A stretch of DNA of 64,000 bases from Stieleria tagensis (lineage in GTDB: Bacteria > Planctomycetota > Planctomycetia > Pirellulales > Pirellulaceae): positions 30,646-94,645 of the forward strand of contig NZ_JAMYFE010000037.1 of the NCBI RefSeq assembly GCF_024129865.1, read 5' to 3'. The notes beneath the pieces were generated by a model that was not told the DNA's origin, did no database searches, and saw only the letters and a list, made by a program, of their open reading frames with translations. Position numbers and translations under genes: made by a program. Numbering within the stretch: the first letter of the stretch is position 1; every line of letters begins with the position of its first letter. This document shows, one piece after another, positions 17,960 through 26,452 of this stretch.

Positions 17960-18430
17960 ATGAGTCTTGAAACGAAAATGGATCTGAACGAATCGACGAT
18001 CGATAAGCTTCAGAAACTGATCCGAGCCAACATTGACTCGTACAACGGATTCCACGAATCCGCTGAGGAATTAGACGACGCAAAGTTGTCGACTCTGTTC
18101 CGTACGATCGGCGACGAACGCTCTGCGATGGCCACCGAGCTGCAGACGTTGGTGGAATTCAACGGTGCCGAAGCGGAGGACGACGGGAGTGTCGCTGCCA
18201 AGACGCACCGAATTTGGATTAACATCCGAGGCAAGTTGAACGGAGGCGATCCCTATGTGATTTTGATCGAAGCCGAGCGCGGCGAAGATCACATCAAAGA
18301 GGCCTACGAAGACGTGCTGAAGGAAACCGCTGGCAGTGCTGCCAATGACATCCTGACGGCCCAATACGCCAAGGTCAAAGCTGGCCACGACAAGGTTCGC
18401 GACCTGCGCGACGCCTACAAAGACAAATAG
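17960..18430 (+). CDS. PA2169-family four-helix-bundle protein (DUF2383)
   Basis: A 156-aa soluble, helical protein of the PA2169/DUF2383 ferritin-like family, about the usual length. Recognisable parts are the opening TIDKLQKLIRANIDSYNGF, the GDERSAMATELQTLV helix, and HRIWINIRGKLNGGD followed by the acidic EAERGEDHIKEAYEDVL helix. Such proteins are typically induced in stress or stationary phase; the biochemical role is unknown. ATG 17960 has a strong AAGGAG site. A sigma-54-type element about 110 bases upstream suggests activation by an NtrC-like regulator such as the one at 52721-54229. It shares this stress theme with the DUF892 gene at 48109-48612. Confidence 0.87.
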   Translation: MSLETKMDLNESTIDKLQKLIRANIDSYNGFHESAEELDDAKLSTLFRTIGDERSAMATELQTLVEFNGAEAEDDGSVAAKTHRIWINIRGKLNGGDPYVILIEAERGEDHIKEAYEDVLKETAGSAANDILTAQYAKVKAGHDKVRDLRDAYKDK

Positions 18431-18458
18431 ACCGCCACGTCGCACTGTTTAAACGACA

Positions 18459-19460
18459 TCAGTAGTCGAACCAAACGCCGCCGCCGAGCAATTCTTCGCG
18501 GCGGTCGAAGAATTCGTATTGGCTGGTTGGACCGCCGCCGTATTGCAAACCAAAACGGATTCGGCGACCCGACTGTGGACTTTGAAACGACCAACCTAGC
18601 TGGATGGTGGTTGAGACGTCGTGGCCGACCGCTTGGCGAAAATTCAAATTGACAGCCGCAAATGGTGCACCCCGTCGGGGATCGATTGCCCGCGGCGTGT
18701 ATTCCGCACCGGTTTGAAACTGATAGCGCCGGGCGCCACCCGATGCTCGAAACGCGTTGGCAACCTCGGCATAAAAGCGATAACTGGGATTAGGCGAGTA
18801 GCTTCCGCCCCAGACCCAGGATTCGGTGACGTAGTTGATGCGTTCAAACGCTGGGTTGCGGATGACGTATTCGTCGCCGACATGGGAACTGATGTGAAAG
18901 TAGCCGAACTTCATTGCCCAAGGCCCTTCGGCTGCCGTGATTTCGGTTCCAAAGCGATAGTCGACCGACTCCACGTCTTCGGCATGCAGCAAGTCCAGTC
19001 GTGTCATCACCGCGCCTTCCAAATCCCACTGCCAGCCTTGGGGTCGCAACGCACCGGCACTACCGTATCGCAACAATCCGACGCGCCCGCCTAGCGTCGC
19101 ATCCCAAAACACGCCTTGTTTTTGGTCATTAAAGATGACCGTGGACAGGCGTGGTTCATGCGGGCCGGCCAAATACGATCGCCACAGCAATCCGTCTGGC
19201 AATAGATACCAATCGCGTCTTTGTTGCTCCGCACCGGGAATTATCGGGCACACTTGCTCGCAGATCTGACTGCACTCTGCATCCGCTATTTCAAACAGGT
19301 GATCGGTACGCGCCATCAACGTCCCGAACTCATTGGCAAATTGATCCCGATCAGTGTCATTTACCTCGCCTCTCTCTGCGGCCATGCTCCATCGACGGTC
19401 GATCGGTCCATTCGTCCAACCTATTAGTAGCGCGATGCAGATTCTGAAAAACAGGTTCAT
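18459..19460 (-). CDS. DUF1207 outer-membrane beta-barrel-like protein
   Basis: A 333-aa exported protein with an N-terminal hydrophobic signal segment (LFFRICIALLIGW). The DUF1207 hallmark DWYLLPDGLLWRSYLAGPHE is present near residue 83, and the remainder is built of alternating, aromatic-rich strands (RIRFGLQYGGG, TTIQLGWSFQ) ending in aromatic-Tyr (VWFDY), which suggests an outer-membrane barrel. The function of DUF1207 is unknown. It is the last gene of a coupled envelope operon, overlapping the upstream GT39 gene as ATGA (19457-19460), which hints at a role in placing or sensing the modified surface lipid. Confidence 0.8.
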   Translation of the reverse strand: MNLFFRICIALLIGWTNGPIDRRWSMAAERGEVNDTDRDQFANEFGTLMARTDHLFEIADAECSQICEQVCPIIPGAEQQRRDWYLLPDGLLWRSYLAGPHEPRLSTVIFNDQKQGVFWDATLGGRVGLLRYGSAGALRPQGWQWDLEGAVMTRLDLLHAEDVESVDYRFGTEITAAEGPWAMKFGYFHISSHVGDEYVIRNPAFERINYVTESWVWGGSYSPNPSYRFYAEVANAFRASGGARRYQFQTGAEYTPRAIDPRRGAPFAAVNLNFRQAVGHDVSTTIQLGWSFQSPQSGRRIRFGLQYGGGPTSQYEFFDRREELLGGGVWFDY

Positions 19461-21088
19461 CGTTGGAACCTGGCCACATACAGATGCCTGTGCACCCCCG
19501 ATTCGATCAAGTCATGGCTCGATGCAATCGCATCACGCGTTTGATTGATGGTTTCGTCATCGGTTACAAGAATCAGATCCCGCTGACCAGAAACAAAACC
19601 GACAAACTCCGCGCTTAGTGGCTGAGGAAAATAGACCACTCGATCGACCGGCAATTGAAGTTTGGCTGCGTGTGGTTTTTCGCCAAAGAAGACCAGCAAG
19701 GCACTGGGATCTTCAGACGCCAACTGTCGGGCTTTCCCATACACCGAACGTGATCTGGCAATGCCGGGCATCAAACTCCAGCCGGCAAACCCAAGCGTTA
19801 GGCCAGCGGCCATTGCCATCACCGACCAGCTAATCGGGGATGGCGTCGACTGCCGACGCCAAGTCATCAGCAGGCCTCCTGCCAAACCCATCGCACAGGC
19901 GACGACTGCGATCGTCCCGGCGCCCATCGATCCGCGGAACCAGACATCGACCGCGGCAACGATGACCAACACTGCCACCAGAATCAACATCGTCCGCTGG
20001 GGGAACGGCAGCAAGAAGCGGGCAACGCCGGTCGGCGATCCAGACCGGAACACCGTCTGGTCCAACATGCCCCCGACCAGCAAGCAGGTCAACGGAAACA
20101 TGGGCAGAATGTAAGTCGGCAATTTGCAACTGGACAGCGAAAAAAACACCAAGATCCAGACGGCACTGCAGACCAGAAAACCTAAGTCCTTTGTCCTCAG
20201 ACTGCGAATCGGATTCGAACGCCCCGTCAGATAAACAGCGACCGAAGGCAATAGAAGTGACGTCGGAAACATTCCCGCAAGCAATACGGGTACAAAAAAC
20301 CAAAACGGTTGCGGGTGATTCGAGCCCGCCGTGAACCGTTTGAAATTGTGTTCCCAGAAAAAATAGTCCGCAAACTCCGGGTTGAAGGAACACACCGCCA
20401 CATACCATGGACATGCCAGCAACAGCAGCGGAATACCAAACACAGCCCAATGCAACGGCCGGGCTTGTGTATGATCGCGGCGCAGCCAACCACTGATGAC
20501 CAACGGTGGAACACACAAAACCAATGCGACAGGCCCTTTGGTCAGGATCCCCAACGCACAAGCTACCGCAGAAACCATCCACCAACACCAATCGATTTTT
20601 CGTTGCTGCAACGCGATGTATCCAGCCAACAACGAAAGAGTCGAAAACAGCGTCAACAAAGAATCCAGGATCAAGAACCGGCCGGTCAAGACAAACCCAC
20701 CGCACAACAACAGCGAAATCGCACCCAACCAGGCGGCACGTCCGCCGACAATGCGTTGCCCTAACAGATAAGTCAAAACAATGGTTGCCAAGGCCGCCAA
20801 CACCGATGGCATCCTGGCCGCCGTCTCGCTGATTCCAAACCACTCAAAACTGGTTGCCGTCAACCAATACATCAATGGCGGTTTGTCCAAATAGGGCGTT
20901 CCATCCAACGTCGGAGTGACCCAGTCTCGTGAATCGATCATCTCGATCGCGATCTGTGCATACCGAGTCTCATCGGGCTCGATCAACGGATACGACAGGT
21001 TTGGCAACAAGACGATCATCGCGGCAACGACCAGGACGCTCCAGGCGATCACCCGTTGCCAGCACGGTTGCATGAGAAAGGTTGGCAT
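19457..21088 (-). CDS. ArnT/GT39-family membrane glycosyltransferase
   Basis: A 543-aa polytopic inner-membrane protein of the GT39/ArnT-PMT superfamily, which transfers sugars from polyprenyl-phosphate donors on the periplasmic side. The conserved first-loop motif LIEPDETRYAQIAIEM (catalytic Asp/Glu region) follows the first helix, then YLDKPPLMYWLTATSF, about eleven to twelve helices, and a soluble C-terminal domain. It is a paralogue of the GT39 half of the fusion at 22279-24777; the two share the DETRYA and DKPPL(M/L)YWL motifs. Its ATG is 3 nt past the stop of the Lpt-like permease gene. The acceptor is likely a lipid A-like or other surface glycolipid. Confidence 0.88.
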   Translation of the reverse strand: MPTFLMQPCWQRVIAWSVLVVAAMIVLLPNLSYPLIEPDETRYAQIAIEMIDSRDWVTPTLDGTPYLDKPPLMYWLTATSFEWFGISETAARMPSVLAALATIVLTYLLGQRIVGGRAAWLGAISLLLCGGFVLTGRFLILDSLLTLFSTLSLLAGYIALQQRKIDWCWWMVSAVACALGILTKGPVALVLCVPPLVISGWLRRDHTQARPLHWAVFGIPLLLLACPWYVAVCSFNPEFADYFFWEHNFKRFTAGSNHPQPFWFFVPVLLAGMFPTSLLLPSVAVYLTGRSNPIRSLRTKDLGFLVCSAVWILVFFSLSSCKLPTYILPMFPLTCLLVGGMLDQTVFRSGSPTGVARFLLPFPQRTMLILVAVLVIVAAVDVWFRGSMGAGTIAVVACAMGLAGGLLMTWRRQSTPSPISWSVMAMAAGLTLGFAGWSLMPGIARSRSVYGKARQLASEDPSALLVFFGEKPHAAKLQLPVDRVVYFPQPLSAEFVGFVSGQRDLILVTDDETINQTRDAIASSHDLIESGVHRHLYVARFQR

Positions 21089-21091
21089 GAA

Positions 21092-22285
21092 TCAGGCGGG
21101 GCGTTGGAGTGTTTGTCGTAACATAAAACTGCCGGCGACAATGAATAATGCGTTGACGCACCACACCGACTGTGGAGGGATATCGCCCTGCTTGGCTAAA
21201 TCCAACATCACAGCGAACAGCGGGTAGTACGACAGCACGGTGGGTAAAAAAACGATTCCAAAGGTGGTCATGGTGTCGGACGCGCGCAGTCGGATGGCCA
21301 GTGGGATGCCGATCATCACCATCGCCAAACAGGTGAACCCGCTCGCCCAGCGGCGATGGCCTTCGGTCGCCAAGCGGTGCAGTCGCTTCCTCGCGGTTCG
21401 AAGCGAGGTCTGACCAAGTTCCGATTCGCTGCCTGCGATCTGATCCAAGCGTGATTGCAGCAAACTGAACCCCAACCGAACTGTCAGCTCCTTTTCATAC
21501 CGTTCGATTTCAGCCCGCTGATGCAGTGAAGCAATGGGCAAAGATTTCATCGACATGTGCGACGGATTGGCCGTCAATAGGTCAACCGGCTGACCGACCG
21601 GCAACGCAACGGTGTGCACGATCGTATGGGGGAACCGAAACTGCGCACGATTGTCGACCTGTGCTATTCCGTCAGTGATACTCAATTCAATTCCCTGCTG
21701 CGCTTCGTTGTAGCGAAGTTGAGCACGGCGAGCAGTGATCAAGATCGGTTGGCCGTCTTGCCGGTGAAGCTTGATTGTCGGTGCGATTAAATCGTTGCCC
21801 CGAACATCATGAACCACCAACGAGAACTGACCGTGTTGAAAGCTGTGATCACGTCGCAGCACGCCGTAGGCGATGTGCTGAACCGATGACATTACGACCT
21901 GTTGAATGCCGTGATAGCCCCAGGTGAACGACACATTGATTAGCGCCACCGTTGCCAAGCTCAACAGAGTGGTGATCATGATCGCCGGCCAAACAATGGA
22001 ATATGGTGAAATACCAACCGACTGCATGGCGATCAACTCGTTGTCTGCGGACATCCGGCCGTAAACACAGCAGACGCTCAACAGTGCCGTCGCAGGGACA
22101 GCCAGCGACAATGCGTTGGGCAATGCAAACGGCAGTAGACGTATGACCCCGCTCATGCTCAGCCCCTGATGAATCGCTTCGCGAGCCACTCCGACAAACA
22201 TGGCCAGCGTGGTGACGACAATCAACGACAAAATGAACAGGTTGATGATCTCCATGCCGACGCGACGTTGAATGGTGGTTACCAT
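21092..22285 (-). CDS. LptF/LptG-family permease (YjgP/YjgQ)
   Basis: A 397-aa inner-membrane protein of the LptF/LptG family, the membrane subunits of the ABC machine that extracts lipopolysaccharide toward the outer membrane. Three N-terminal helices (residues about 15-105), a beta-rich periplasmic domain (about 120-285) and three C-terminal helices fit the family. FALPNALSLAVPATALLSVCCVYGRMSADNELIAMQSVGIS is the diagnostic region (cited by position about 53-93). ATG 22285 overlaps the end of the upstream fusion gene by 7 nt. No LptB-type ATPase or partner permease is in the window, so it must work with subunits encoded elsewhere. Confidence 0.85.
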   Translation of the reverse strand: MVTTIQRRVGMEIINLFILSLIVVTTLAMFVGVAREAIHQGLSMSGVIRLLPFALPNALSLAVPATALLSVCCVYGRMSADNELIAMQSVGISPYSIVWPAIMITTLLSLATVALINVSFTWGYHGIQQVVMSSVQHIAYGVLRRDHSFQHGQFSLVVHDVRGNDLIAPTIKLHRQDGQPILITARRAQLRYNEAQQGIELSITDGIAQVDNRAQFRFPHTIVHTVALPVGQPVDLLTANPSHMSMKSLPIASLHQRAEIERYEKELTVRLGFSLLQSRLDQIAGSESELGQTSLRTARKRLHRLATEGHRRWASGFTCLAMVMIGIPLAIRLRASDTMTTFGIVFLPTVLSYYPLFAVMLDLAKQGDIPPQSVWCVNALFIVAGSFMLRQTLQRPA

Positions 22286-24777
22286 GCCGCGTCTCGATGT
22301 TTCGACAAGGGTGTGGTCGTCGAGGTGTGTTGGGCCCGGGTGGCTATCCGATCGATCGTCGGCGCGATTGCCACCTCGATCAACTGCGCCGAACCCCGCT
22401 GGCCGAGTCCTTTCAGCTGACTTTTGGGCGGCAGGTAGCGGCGCAGCTCCGTCGTGCTGACCTGTTGATCCATCACCAACAGGCAACGACGATTTTTTGC
22501 CACAAACTGCTGCAGTCCTGCATCCTGCACCCTGGCAAAATTCACGATGTCATTGCGTCCTAAATAGAATGGGACCTCGGAAAATTCATGGGCGATCGTC
22601 GCCATCGCTGTCGACGAATGCCATTGTGAATCGGACCGATCCGCCAGCGGCTGGCCCAGCGGTGACGTCGCCCCGAACAGGGTTTGTGATCGGCTATACA
22701 TCGGCAGCAGATGATGCATCACCATCACGGCAAACAAGAATGCCACCGCAGAGGTTGACCCCCAGGCAAATCGGGCTTGATGTTTGTCGCCCAACAGAAC
22801 CAGAGTGGAAACCAACAAGCTGATCCAAAGGATCCCCCAACCAAAGACGCCCAGTGAGATGCTTTGCCCAAGCGTCACGGCGAACACCACAAATCCGACG
22901 CCTGCCAAACATGTCGCCGCGGTTGCCGACCGGGCAGACCAAAATCGAGCAAACCAGTGCCGCGTCGGATCGGCCGTTCGACGCAAGACCAGATCCAAAT
23001 AGTGCCCCATCATCAACGCCAGCGGGGGTGCCGCCGGCAATAAATAGGTTGGCAATTTGCACCGGGATAAAGAAAAGAACAGAAAACACCAGCCCACACA
23101 CAGCATCATAAAACCGATCGCCGGCGGCCGTTGCCGACGCAAGTCGTCTCCGCGACCGAACAAGAATTTGGCATAGGGGATCGTCAGGAACGACCAAGGA
23201 TGCGCCGCGATCAATAACACTGGAATGAAATACCAGATCGGACGGGCATGAAACTCACCGGCAAACCGTGCCAAATGATGCCTGAGGAAAAACTCGGCCA
23301 GAAACGTGGGGTCTTGTAGTGACACCGCGACCAACCAAGGTGCCGCGATGGCGGACACAACGCCAGCGATGGCTGCATAGTGTGATAATCGTGGCTTCAC
23401 CGACGAGCGGGACAACCAACTGAATACAAACACCGGCGGCAACCATAAGACGAGCGCAAGTGGGCCCTTGGTCAAGAACCCCAAACCGCAGAGGACACCT
23501 GACAACAGCCACCAGGACAGTCTAAATCGATCCCCGCGGATTGCCTCGATCGCTGTCAACAGTGATGTCGATACGAACAGCGCCAACAATCCATCCAGCA
23601 ACAGATAGCGGCTGGTAAACGTGAATCCGACCGACAGCATCAAGACGATGCCCGACAACAGACCAATGCGACGCCCGAAAAAACGAGTCCCGAAAAACAT
23701 CGTCGACGCGATGGTTCCCAGTGCTGCCAGGGCCGGCACCAATCGCGCGGATGCTTCCCCAATGCCAAACCACTTGAAACTGATGGCGCACAACCAATAC
23801 AGGAGCGGCGGTTTATCGTAGTAGGTTTGGAAATTCAGACGCGGCAACACCCAATTGCCGGTGACCAACATCTCGCGCGGTATCTCTGCATACCGTGTCT
23901 CGTCACGATCGATCAGCGGATAGCCAAGATTCGTTAACAGAAACAGCGCCGCGATCATCAACAATGCGACTTGCAATCCTCCATAGAGGGAATCCGAGTG
24001 CTCACGGCGAACCGGCGGTGCGGTAACCGGTTTCTCATCCGCGGGATCAGAAGCTTCACCGGGAAACTGAACCACGTTCCACCAATAGCGAACCAAATCC
24101 GTCAGCACTTTGGGGATATGGCGAACCGAAACGGTGCTCGATCCTGCCGTCCGAGGGCGGTGCGAGACTCCGACTTCGACAATGCTGCGTCCTTGCTGTT
24201 TGGCTTGGACCAAGATTTCGGAATTGACTAAAAATCCGTCCCCTGTGATTTCCAATTCTTGCACCACCTCACGATGAAACATTTTCAGCGCGCAATCCAC
24301 ATCGCGCACGCCTGTTCCTAACAACGCGCGGACCAGTTGGTTGTAGACCTTGGAATAGAAACAGCGCAGCGCCGTGTCCTTGCGATCGATCCGATAGCCA
24401 CAAACCACGTCGTATCGCTGCGACAACAAGACAAATCGATCCAATTCAGTCAGATCGAACTGGCAATCGGCATCGGTAAAGACGACTCGATCCATCGTTG
24501 CGGCGGCAAACCCGCTACGCAGCGCTGCACCATAGCCTCGGTTGGGCTGGTGACGTAGCAAACGCACCGCCGGGTTCGATGCGGCGAGTTGCTGAACCAA
24601 CGCCGCCGTGTCATCGGTGCTGCCGTCGTCGACGACTATGATTTCATAACACGCGGCGACTTCGCGGAGCGCCTGGTCGGCTTCTTCGATCGCGCGGACA
24701 ATCACTTCGCTCTCATTCCAAGCCGGAAGAATGAGCGAGAGTGACGGCGCGACCGGACGTGACAATGCTGGGTGCAT
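22279..24777 (-). CDS. GT2-GT39 fusion glycosyltransferase (ArnC/DPM1 + ArnT-like)
   Basis: An 832-aa protein combining two normally separate enzymes. Residues about 10-240 are a GT2 polyprenyl-phosphate glycosyltransferase (SLILPAWNESEVI, VVDDGSTDDTA, FTDADCQFD with the DxD site, VDCALKMFHR). Residues about 265-830 are a GT39/ArnT-type membrane transferase (LIDRDETRYAEIPREM, YYDKPPLLYWL, about eleven helices). In the usual pathway the first makes the lipid-linked sugar and the second moves it to the acceptor, so one chain may do both steps. ATG 24777 is supported by AGGAG about eight bases upstream. First gene of a four-gene coupled operon. Confidence 0.9.
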   Translation of the reverse strand: MHPALSRPVAPSLSLILPAWNESEVIVRAIEEADQALREVAACYEIIVVDDGSTDDTAALVQQLAASNPAVRLLRHQPNRGYGAALRSGFAAATMDRVVFTDADCQFDLTELDRFVLLSQRYDVVCGYRIDRKDTALRCFYSKVYNQLVRALLGTGVRDVDCALKMFHREVVQELEITGDGFLVNSEILVQAKQQGRSIVEVGVSHRPRTAGSSTVSVRHIPKVLTDLVRYWWNVVQFPGEASDPADEKPVTAPPVRREHSDSLYGGLQVALLMIAALFLLTNLGYPLIDRDETRYAEIPREMLVTGNWVLPRLNFQTYYDKPPLLYWLCAISFKWFGIGEASARLVPALAALGTIASTMFFGTRFFGRRIGLLSGIVLMLSVGFTFTSRYLLLDGLLALFVSTSLLTAIEAIRGDRFRLSWWLLSGVLCGLGFLTKGPLALVLWLPPVFVFSWLSRSSVKPRLSHYAAIAGVVSAIAAPWLVAVSLQDPTFLAEFFLRHHLARFAGEFHARPIWYFIPVLLIAAHPWSFLTIPYAKFLFGRGDDLRRQRPPAIGFMMLCVGWCFLFFSLSRCKLPTYLLPAAPPLALMMGHYLDLVLRRTADPTRHWFARFWSARSATAATCLAGVGFVVFAVTLGQSISLGVFGWGILWISLLVSTLVLLGDKHQARFAWGSTSAVAFLFAVMVMHHLLPMYSRSQTLFGATSPLGQPLADRSDSQWHSSTAMATIAHEFSEVPFYLGRNDIVNFARVQDAGLQQFVAKNRRCLLVMDQQVSTTELRRYLPPKSQLKGLGQRGSAQLIEVAIAPTIDRIATRAQHTSTTTPLSKHRDAAW

Positions 24778-24803
24778 CCCTGCACTCCTGAACTACGAGG
24801 AAA

Positions 24804-24869
24804 TTAGTATTTCAGCAAACGGTACAGGCGATCGGTCGGTCGCAGCAATCCCAACTTCTAGTCTTTTAG
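24804..24869 (-). promoter_or_regulatory. candidate BlaI-type operator region upstream of the envelope operon
   Basis: On the minus strand the interval contains TGAAATACTAA (24804-24814; within GAAAT-ACTA-ATTTC, a 5-bp inverted repeat), TTGGGATTG (24847-24855) and ACTACTAAAAG (about 24862-24872). The first two elements recur, in the same order, upstream of the DUF1559-blaI-M56 genes (27454-27473). BlaI-family repressors bind TACTA/TAGTA-type dyads, so shared control is possible. This is pattern matching only. Confidence 0.3.
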
Positions 24870-24932
24870 TAGTTTATCCGAGGCTCACTTTCGCAGTTTG
24901 AAGCCAGCGCTTTTATGGCAAGCGCGAAGTGA

Positions 24933-26036
24933 TCAGTGATCGCTCTCGGATTCCAACCATTCGTGGAGTCGGGTTCGCTCGTCGAAGGGTTCAAAATCTC
25001 GGACACGAATGTCGAAGTGGTGCAACGTGTTGGCGGTCCATGTCGGCCACGGTGACCAGTCGCTACGGCCCGATGCGATGGCGTTGGTCGGCAACCAAAC
25101 CTGCTGGACGGCCAAGACCCATAACAGCAAGATTGAGATTGCAGCCACCGGTCGCAAGGATTTTGGCTTGGACACGGTTTGGTTGAGCATCACCAATCGA
25201 TCACTGCGTCGAACCAAGGCGCTTTTTCGGTTGCCAAACGCCAGCGTTCCACGCGGCATGCTGGAACAGGACACACTGCCGCAACGCTCTGCGATTTTCA
25301 CCAGTGCATGCAAATAGTCGGCACATTTTCCCGACGCGGTCACTGCGGCTTCGTCACATAGATACTCACGCGTCAGTTCGGCGCCGTCGGCTGCCCACCA
25401 GACCGCAGGATGAAACCACAACAGAGTCGAACAGACACCCTGCAAAAAATGTTGCATCGGATGCTCTGTACGGAGATGCTCCAATTCGTGCAACAACACC
25501 AAACGCAGCGTGGTCGCGTCATCGTCGAACATGTATCGCGGCAAGACAATCGTCGGACGATGCAATTGCCAACAAAATGGACCTTGGATCTCATCTGACA
25601 GCATGATTCGCAAGTTTGCGATTCCATCTCGATCAAGATCGACCGGCAAGCTCGTCAATCCCTCCGCATCCAATTCTTCGCACCGGAGGCTGAGAAAGCG
25701 AATCAGTGAGACACAGAATAGAGCGCGGCGGAGAATCGAGACGAATGTCCCAGCGATCCAAATCACCAACAGGGCCACGACCAATCGGGCTTGCCAGGTA
25801 ACGATCCCCACCACACTTTGCCGCGAAAAACCGTCCGGAAACTCAAACAACCGACGGTGCGGAAACAACACTCCGGCAGCAACCAACGCAATCAGAGAGA
25901 CGAAACAGATCGTCCACAACTGACAACTCCCCCGCGTGTCGCTGACGTAGCGCTGCAGCGTCAATGTCACCGCAACAATGATCGCCACTTGAACACACAA
26001 CGTGCTGCCGACTTCAAAAGCGAGCGAATAGTCCAT
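24933..26036 (-). CDS. BlaR1/MecR1-type M56 membrane metallopeptidase
   Basis: A 367-aa inner-membrane protein of peptidase family M56, the sensor-protease partner of BlaI/MecI repressors. Hydrophobic segments near residues 10-28, 43-58 and 85-108 precede the cytoplasmic zinc motif HELEH at 183-187, with DEAAV further on supplying the third ligand (REYLCDEAAV); a last helix lies near 295-315. The extracellular C-terminal part is short (about 50 aa) and lacks a penicillin-binding sensor domain, so the signal is not a beta-lactam by analogy with BlaR1. It overlaps the blaI-like gene by one base (TGATG). Confidence 0.88.
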   Translation of the reverse strand: MDYSLAFEVGSTLCVQVAIIVAVTLTLQRYVSDTRGSCQLWTICFVSLIALVAAGVLFPHRRLFEFPDGFSRQSVVGIVTWQARLVVALLVIWIAGTFVSILRRALFCVSLIRFLSLRCEELDAEGLTSLPVDLDRDGIANLRIMLSDEIQGPFCWQLHRPTIVLPRYMFDDDATTLRLVLLHELEHLRTEHPMQHFLQGVCSTLLWFHPAVWWAADGAELTREYLCDEAAVTASGKCADYLHALVKIAERCGSVSCSSMPRGTLAFGNRKSALVRRSDRLVMLNQTVSKPKSLRPVAAISILLLWVLAVQQVWLPTNAIASGRSDWSPWPTWTANTLHHFDIRVRDFEPFDERTRLHEWLESESDH

Positions 26037-26422
26037 CAGGACTTCTCCAACTTTGCAGCGGCTTTTTTGACCGCTTCGATGTCGGCTGCCGAAACGGCTT
26101 CAGATTGAATCAAACTCAATACCAGCGATCGCGCCGACCCACCGAATAATTGATCAGTCAGAGATTTCAACATGCCTGCGCGAGCCTGTTCACGAGAGAC
26201 GTTAGCCGTGTAGGTAAATGCACGCCCGATCTTGTCCCCGCGAGAAACGAATCGCTTTTCTTCTAGAATTTTCATCGTGGTCAATACGGTCGTGTAGGCC
26301 AGTTCACGATCGATACCTTCGACCACATCATTGACCGTCACGCATTCCTTGTCCCACACCACATCCATGACCTCGGCTTCACACTTGGTCAATTCGATCC
26401 GTGCTTTTTTTGCAGGCCGCAT
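26036..26422 (-). CDS. BlaI/MecI-family transcriptional repressor
   Basis: A 128-aa winged-helix repressor. The family core is clear: LTKCEAEVMDVVWDKECVTVNDVV at the start, then LAYTTVLTTMKILEEKRFV (recognition helix and wing) and the HTYTA-like AFTYTANVSREQ, with a helical dimerisation tail. In known systems the M56 protease inactivates this repressor on signal. ATG 26422 has AAAGGA upstream. It lies 30 nt after the DUF1559 gene and is coupled to the M56 gene, so the three are probably one operon under its own control. Confidence 0.9.
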   Translation of the reverse strand: MRPAKKARIELTKCEAEVMDVVWDKECVTVNDVVEGIDRELAYTTVLTTMKILEEKRFVSRGDKIGRAFTYTANVSREQARAGMLKSLTDQLFGGSARSLVLSLIQSEAVSAADIEAVKKAAAKLEKS

Positions 26423-26452
26423 CTGAAATATCCTTTAAAATGATGTCGCGTA

